Shown: one piece after another, positions 13,942 to 16,446 of the stretch
Numbering within the stretch: the first letter of the stretch is position 1
Layout of the letters: each line of letters opens with the position of its first letter
Origin: Achromobacter sp.
GTDB taxonomy: Bacteria; Pseudomonadota; Gammaproteobacteria; Burkholderiales; Burkholderiaceae_B
Direction of reading: 5' to 3'
DNA length: 16,446 bases
NCBI GenBank assembly: GCA_003454835.1
Contig: DMTA01000179.1
Location: 956-17,401 of the forward strand
Translations under genes and position numbers: made by a program
Notes under the pieces: model-generated
The model's database searches: none
Seen by the model: the letters and a program-made list of their open reading frames with translations, nothing else
Told to the model about the DNA's origin: nothing

Positions 13942-15006
13942 ATGGCCCAAGCATCGAACACCCGCATCAAGGTTGGTATCGTCGGCGGCACCGGATATAC
14001 CGGCGTCGAACTGCTGCGCTTGCTGTCGCAGCATCCCAACGTGGAACTGACTGCCATCACGTCCCGCAAGGAAGACGGCTTGCCCGTCGCCGACATGTAT
14101 CCCAACCTGCGCGGCCGTGTGAAGCTTGCCTTCTCGGCCCCGGAAAAGGCCTCGCTCACGGAATGCGACGTCGTCTTCTTTGCCACGCCGCACGGTGTGG
14201 CCATGGCGCAGGCGCAAGAGCTCATCGCCGCCGGCACCCGCGTCATCGATCTGGCCGCCGACTTCCGCCTGCAGGACATCCCTACGTTCGAGCGCTGGTA
14301 CAAGATTCCCCATACTTGCCCGGAAATCCTGGCCGAATCGCAATACGGCCTGGTCGAACTGAACCGCGAAGCCATCTCCAAGGCGCGCGTCATCGGCAAT
14401 CCCGGCTGCTACCCGACCACGGTGCTGTTGGGCCTGGCGCCGCTGCTTGAAGGCGGCAAGGCGCTGGTCGATACGCAAACGCTGATCGCCGACTGCAAGT
14501 CGGGCGTGTCCGGCGCTGGCCGCAAGGCGGAAGTGGGCTCGCTGTTCTCCGAGGCCTCCGACAACTTCAAGGCCTACGGTGTGGCAGGCCATCGTCACCA
14601 CCCCGAGATCTCCGCCCAGCTCGAAAAGCTGACCGGCGGCAAGGTGGGCCTGACGTTCGTGCCGCATCTGGTGCCGATGATCCGCGGCATGTTCTCTACC
14701 ATCTATGCCCGCATCCAGCCCGAAGCGCGCGACACCGACTTCCAGGCGCTGTTCGAACAGCGCTACGCGGATGAACCCTTCGTGGACGTCATGCCGGCCG
14801 GCAGCCATCCCGAAACGCGTTCCGTGCGCGGTTCCAACAACCTGCGCATCGCGCTCAGCCGTCCGGGCAACGGCGACCTGCTGATCGTCATGGTGGTGCA
14901 GGACAATCTGGTCAAGGGCGCCGCCGGCCAGGCCGTGCAGAACATGAACCTGATGTTCGGCATCTCCGAAACGGTCGGCCTCGACCAGGTCGCCATCCTG
15001 CCGTAA
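13942..15006 (+). CDS. argC: N-acetyl-gamma-glutamyl-phosphate reductase
   Basis: 354-residue ArgC, third step of arginine biosynthesis: NADPH-dependent reduction of N-acetylglutamyl phosphate to the semialdehyde. The Rossmann motif [10 protein letters not shown] is at 12-21, catalytic Cys156 in GNPGCYPTT, and the conserved GHRHHPEI at 216-223 supplies the active-site His. NADP-binding and substrate regions are intact, and length fits the longer (type 1) family. ATG 13942 is preceded only by a weak GAAGAG site; longer in-frame starts would run into the rpsI terminator. No other arg genes are present. A GC hairpin follows the stop. Confidence 0.97.
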   Translation: MAQASNTRIKVGIVGGTGYTGVELLRLLSQHPNVELTAITSRKEDGLPVADMYPNLRGRVKLAFSAPEKASLTECDVVFFATPHGVAMAQAQELIAAGTRVIDLAADFRLQDIPTFERWYKIPHTCPEILAESQYGLVELNREAISKARVIGNPGCYPTTVLLGLAPLLEGGKALVDTQTLIADCKSGVSGAGRKAEVGSLFSEASDNFKAYGVAGHRHHPEISAQLEKLTGGKVGLTFVPHLVPMIRGMFSTIYARIQPEARDTDFQALFEQRYADEPFVDVMPAGSHPETRSVRGSNNLRIALSRPGNGDLLIVMVVQDNLVKGAAGQAVQNMNLMFGISETVGLDQVAILP

Positions 15007-15012
15007 GGCCAA

Positions 15013-15035
15013 GGCGGCCCGCCCGGCGGGCCGCC
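15013..15035 (+). terminator. GC hairpin between argC and the DUF6776-type gene
   Basis: GGCGGCCCGCC (15013-15023) and GGCGGGCCGCC (15025-15035) are perfect 11-bp arms around one base, giving a stem of about 9 pairs. The tail AACATTGCTCTTT is a poor U-run. It lies in the short gap before the next gene, so it may attenuate rather than end transcription. Confidence 0.5.
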
Positions 15036-15048
15036 AACATTGCTCTTT

Positions 15049-15798
15049 ATGCCTGCAGATCCGTCAGTCAGCTCCCCGTCTCGCGCAAGTCATGGCGCCA
15101 TCGTGCGTCTTTGCGCAATGCTGCTGCTGGGTGTGCTGGTGGGTGGCGCCGCCGGGTTCTTTCACGCGCGCCAGCTTTACCGTCCGCAGGATGCCGTGGT
15201 CATCAGCGTCCAGCAGGCCGAAGCCCAGGACGAGGCCATGCGCCAGCAGGCCACCCAGCTGCGCTACATCCGTGGCCAGCTCGATACCGCCGACGGTGAA
15301 CTGGTCATTGAACGATCCGCCCGCCAGGAACTCGAAGCCCAGCTCCACGCCGCGCAAGCCGAGGTCGGCCGCGTGCGCGACCAGCTCGCTTTCTACGAAC
15401 AACTGCTGCCGCCCGGTCCGGAAGGGTCTGTGGATATCCGTGGTGTGCAGATTGATCGCGAAGGTGGCGGTCTGCGCTACAAGGTGCTGCTGATGCGCAG
15501 CGGCCGCAATGGCGGCACGCCCTTTGCGGGCGCCTTGCGCTTTCAAGCCACCGGTGTGCTCAAGGGCGAAACCGTCACCGTCGACCTCGCCCCGATGCAG
15601 GTCAAGGCCGAAACCGGCCCCGTCACGGTCACGGGCGAAAACCTGGCTGCCGCCTCGCTCGCCCTGCAGTTCGACCAATACCAGCGCAGCCAAGGCATCC
15701 TGGCCGTTCCCGAGGGATTCGTCCCCGAAAGTGTGACCGTCAGCGTCCTCGAGGGTGAAACCGTCCGCGCCTCGCGCAGTGTCAAACTGGAACTTTGA
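15049..15798 (+). CDS. Membrane-anchored coiled-coil protein, DUF6776-like
   Basis: 249 residues from ATG 15049 (a TTG at 15040 would add three residues; neither start has a strong ribosome site). It has one N-terminal membrane segment at about 20-38 (VRLCAMLLLGVLVGGAAGFF). A Gln/Glu/Ala-rich coiled coil at about 53-118 includes QQAEAQDEAMRQQATQLR and ARQELEAQLHAAQAEVGRVR. A beta-rich domain from about 126 to the end is presumably periplasmic. I recognise it only as the uncharacterised type often found beside argC and erpA in Burkholderiales; the DUF number is from memory. No catalytic motif is visible. The layout suggests a structural or envelope-assembly role, which is inference. Confidence 0.75.
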   Translation: MPADPSVSSPSRASHGAIVRLCAMLLLGVLVGGAAGFFHARQLYRPQDAVVISVQQAEAQDEAMRQQATQLRYIRGQLDTADGELVIERSARQELEAQLHAAQAEVGRVRDQLAFYEQLLPPGPEGSVDIRGVQIDREGGGLRYKVLLMRSGRNGGTPFAGALRFQATGVLKGETVTVDLAPMQVKAETGPVTVTGENLAAASLALQFDQYQRSQGILAVPEGFVPESVTVSVLEGETVRASRSVKLEL

Positions 15799-15832
15799 GT
15801 CTGGTCAAGCCCTGCGCTATAGTGACACTATA
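15795..15832 (+). promoter_or_regulatory. erpA promoter with overlapping perfect palindrome
   Basis: TTGAGT (15795-15800) and TATAGT (15818-15823) at the optimal 17-bp spacing form one of the best promoters in the window. The -10 box is the left edge of a perfect 15-bp palindrome, TATAGTG-A-CACTATA (15818-15832), covering the expected start of transcription. This is the layout of a repressor operator. The -35 overlaps the stop of the upstream gene. Confidence 0.65.
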
Positions 15833-15833
15833 C

Positions 15834-15873
15834 GAGCGGCGACGCCGCTCACTGAAATATGGCCGAATCGGCC
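15834..15873 (+). promoter_or_regulatory. Two hairpins in the erpA leader
   Basis: GAGCGGC-gac-GCCGCTC (15834-15850) would form at the very 5' end of the mRNA. GGCCGA-a-TCGGCC (15861-15873) ends directly at the AGGAG ribosome site (15874-15878). They may stabilise the mRNA and tune ribosome access. Confidence 0.5.
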
Positions 15874-15884
15874 AGGAGTGAACC

Positions 15885-16256
15885 ATGAATGCAGTGACCG
15901 AAACCGTCGACCTTCAGGCCCCCCCGCCTGTTCCCCTGGTGTTCACCGACTCGGCTGCCGCCAAAGTGAAAGACCTGTTGGCCGAAGAAGGCAACCCCGA
16001 ACTGAAGCTGCGCGTTTTCGTCCAGGGCGGCGGCTGTTCCGGCTTCCAGTACGGTTTCACGTTTGACGAAGTCGTCAACGAAGACGACACCGTGCTGGAC
16101 AAGGATGGCGTGCAACTGCTCGTCGATCCGATGAGCTTCCAGTACCTGGTCGGCGCCGAGATCGACTACAAGGAAGACCTGGAAGGCGCGCAGTTCGTCA
16201 TCCGCAATCCCAACGCCAGCACGACCTGCGGCTGCGGCTCCTCGTTCTCGGTGTAA
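15885..16256 (+). CDS. erpA: Iron-sulfur cluster insertion protein ErpA
   Basis: 123-residue A-type carrier that receives Fe-S clusters from the assembly scaffold and delivers them to apoproteins. The three cluster-ligand cysteines are all present: Cys51 in [11 protein letters not shown], and Cys115 and Cys117 in [10 protein letters not shown]. The body ([26 protein letters not shown]) is typical of ErpA; the extended N-terminus with [12 protein letters not shown] is common in betaproteobacteria. AGGAG is 6-7 bases before the ATG. It has its own promoter, palindrome and terminator, so it is probably a single-gene transcript. ErpA is preferred over IscA because there are no isc genes around it. 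Confidence 0.96.
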   Translation: MNAVTETVDLQAPPPVPLVFTDSAAAKVKDLLAEEGNPELKLRVFVQGGGCSGFQYGFTFDEVVNEDDTVLDKDGVQLLVDPMSFQYLVGAEIDYKEDLEGAQFVIRNPNASTTCGCGSSFSV

Positions 16257-16275
16257 TCAGCCAGGCACGAAAGAA

Positions 16276-16305
16276 AAAAGCCCTTCGGTTTTCCGAAGGG
16301 CTTTT
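16276..16305 (+). terminator. Rho-independent terminator of erpA
   Basis: GCCCTTCGG (16280-16288), loop TTTT, CCGAAGGGC (16293-16301), flanked by AAAA on the left and TTTT on the right. Located 20 bp after the erpA stop. Confidence 0.95.
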
Positions 16306-16378
16306 GCATTGGGGCGCGCGGTTCGGTGCTGATGGCGTGGGGTGGGGTGGTACACGCTCGCTTGGGTGCCGCGGCATC

Positions 16379-16446
16379 CGGCAAGCGTCAAGCCGCCAAC
16401 CGCCAACCGCCAACCGCAAGCTGCCAGCCGCAAGCCGCAAGCCGCA
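16379..16446. repeat. Heptamer tandem array, CCGCCAA/CCGCAAG type, running off the window
   Basis: From 16379 the sequence reads in 7-bp units: CGGCAAG, CGTCAAG, three CCGCCAA (16393-16413), CCGCAAG, CTGCCAG, two CCGCAAG, then a partial unit at the window end. Nearly ten units are visible. It lies downstream of the erpA terminator. The stretch 16306-16378 between them holds no gene and only a small near-palindrome (GGGTGCCGCGGCATCC). Confidence 0.85.

Noticed and set aside
15818..15834. Resemblance of the erpA palindrome to the phage SP6 promoter core (GTGACACTATA)
   Set aside because: Only the core 11 bases agree, the flanks differ from the SP6 consensus, and no phage polymerase or phage gene is present; the symmetry and the sigma-70 boxes explain the sequence better.
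16198..16440. Small minus-strand frames over the end of erpA and the heptamer array
   Set aside because: They are made by reading the tandem repeat and terminator; they would start within a repeat and overlap erpA antisense.
1..16446. CRISPR array, tRNA/rRNA, insertion sequence or prophage
   Set aside because: No spaced direct repeats of 24-40 bp, cloverleaf, transposase, integrase or phage structural gene was seen; the two tandem arrays have no spacers.

Overview
The window reads as ordinary chromosomal DNA of a GC-rich betaproteobacterium, most likely Alcaligenaceae (Achromobacter/Bordetella type). The reasons are the codon use, the block rplM-rpsI, argC, a DUF6776-type membrane protein and erpA, and the many ABC/TRAP binding proteins typical of that family. 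This placement is from memory of gene order and protein style, not from a database search. No phage, plasmid, insertion sequence, tRNA, rRNA or CRISPR was seen.

Layout. Positions 1-48 hold a short 12-bp tandem repeat. Positions 72-3433 (minus strand) are a tight four-gene operon: NMT1/THI5-like binding protein, ATPase, permease, then an isochorismatase-fold cysteine hydrolase. It looks like import of a small organic compound followed by hydrolysis, substrate unknown. Positions 3434-3823 hold its promoter region with several palindromes. Next on the minus strand come an alpha/beta-hydrolase carboxylesterase (3824-4498) and darP (4518-5069). darP is divergent from pmbA/tldE (5128-6492). A 16-bp-phased repeat then precedes a Tat-exported TRAP-type binding protein with no membrane partners nearby (6690-7784).

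Positions 8039-12610 are a complete branched-chain (or other amino acid/amide) ABC importer in the order binding protein, livH, livM, livG, livF. A strong terminator sits between the binding-protein gene and livH, and a possible short leader ORF lies ahead of the first gene. Positions 12649-12914 carry a hairpin and tandem promoter candidates for rplM-rpsI, closed by a classical terminator at 13754-13779. Then follow argC, the DUF6776-type gene and erpA, the last with its own promoter overlapped by a perfect palindrome. The window ends in a heptamer tandem array that continues past the edge.

No obviously new multi-gene system is present. The observations worth checking are regulatory: the leader ORF before the livJ-type gene, the phased TTGCAA sites before the TRAP gene, the palindrome on the erpA promoter, and the palindromes before the first ABC operon. 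The hydrolase-transporter pairing has an unknown substrate.
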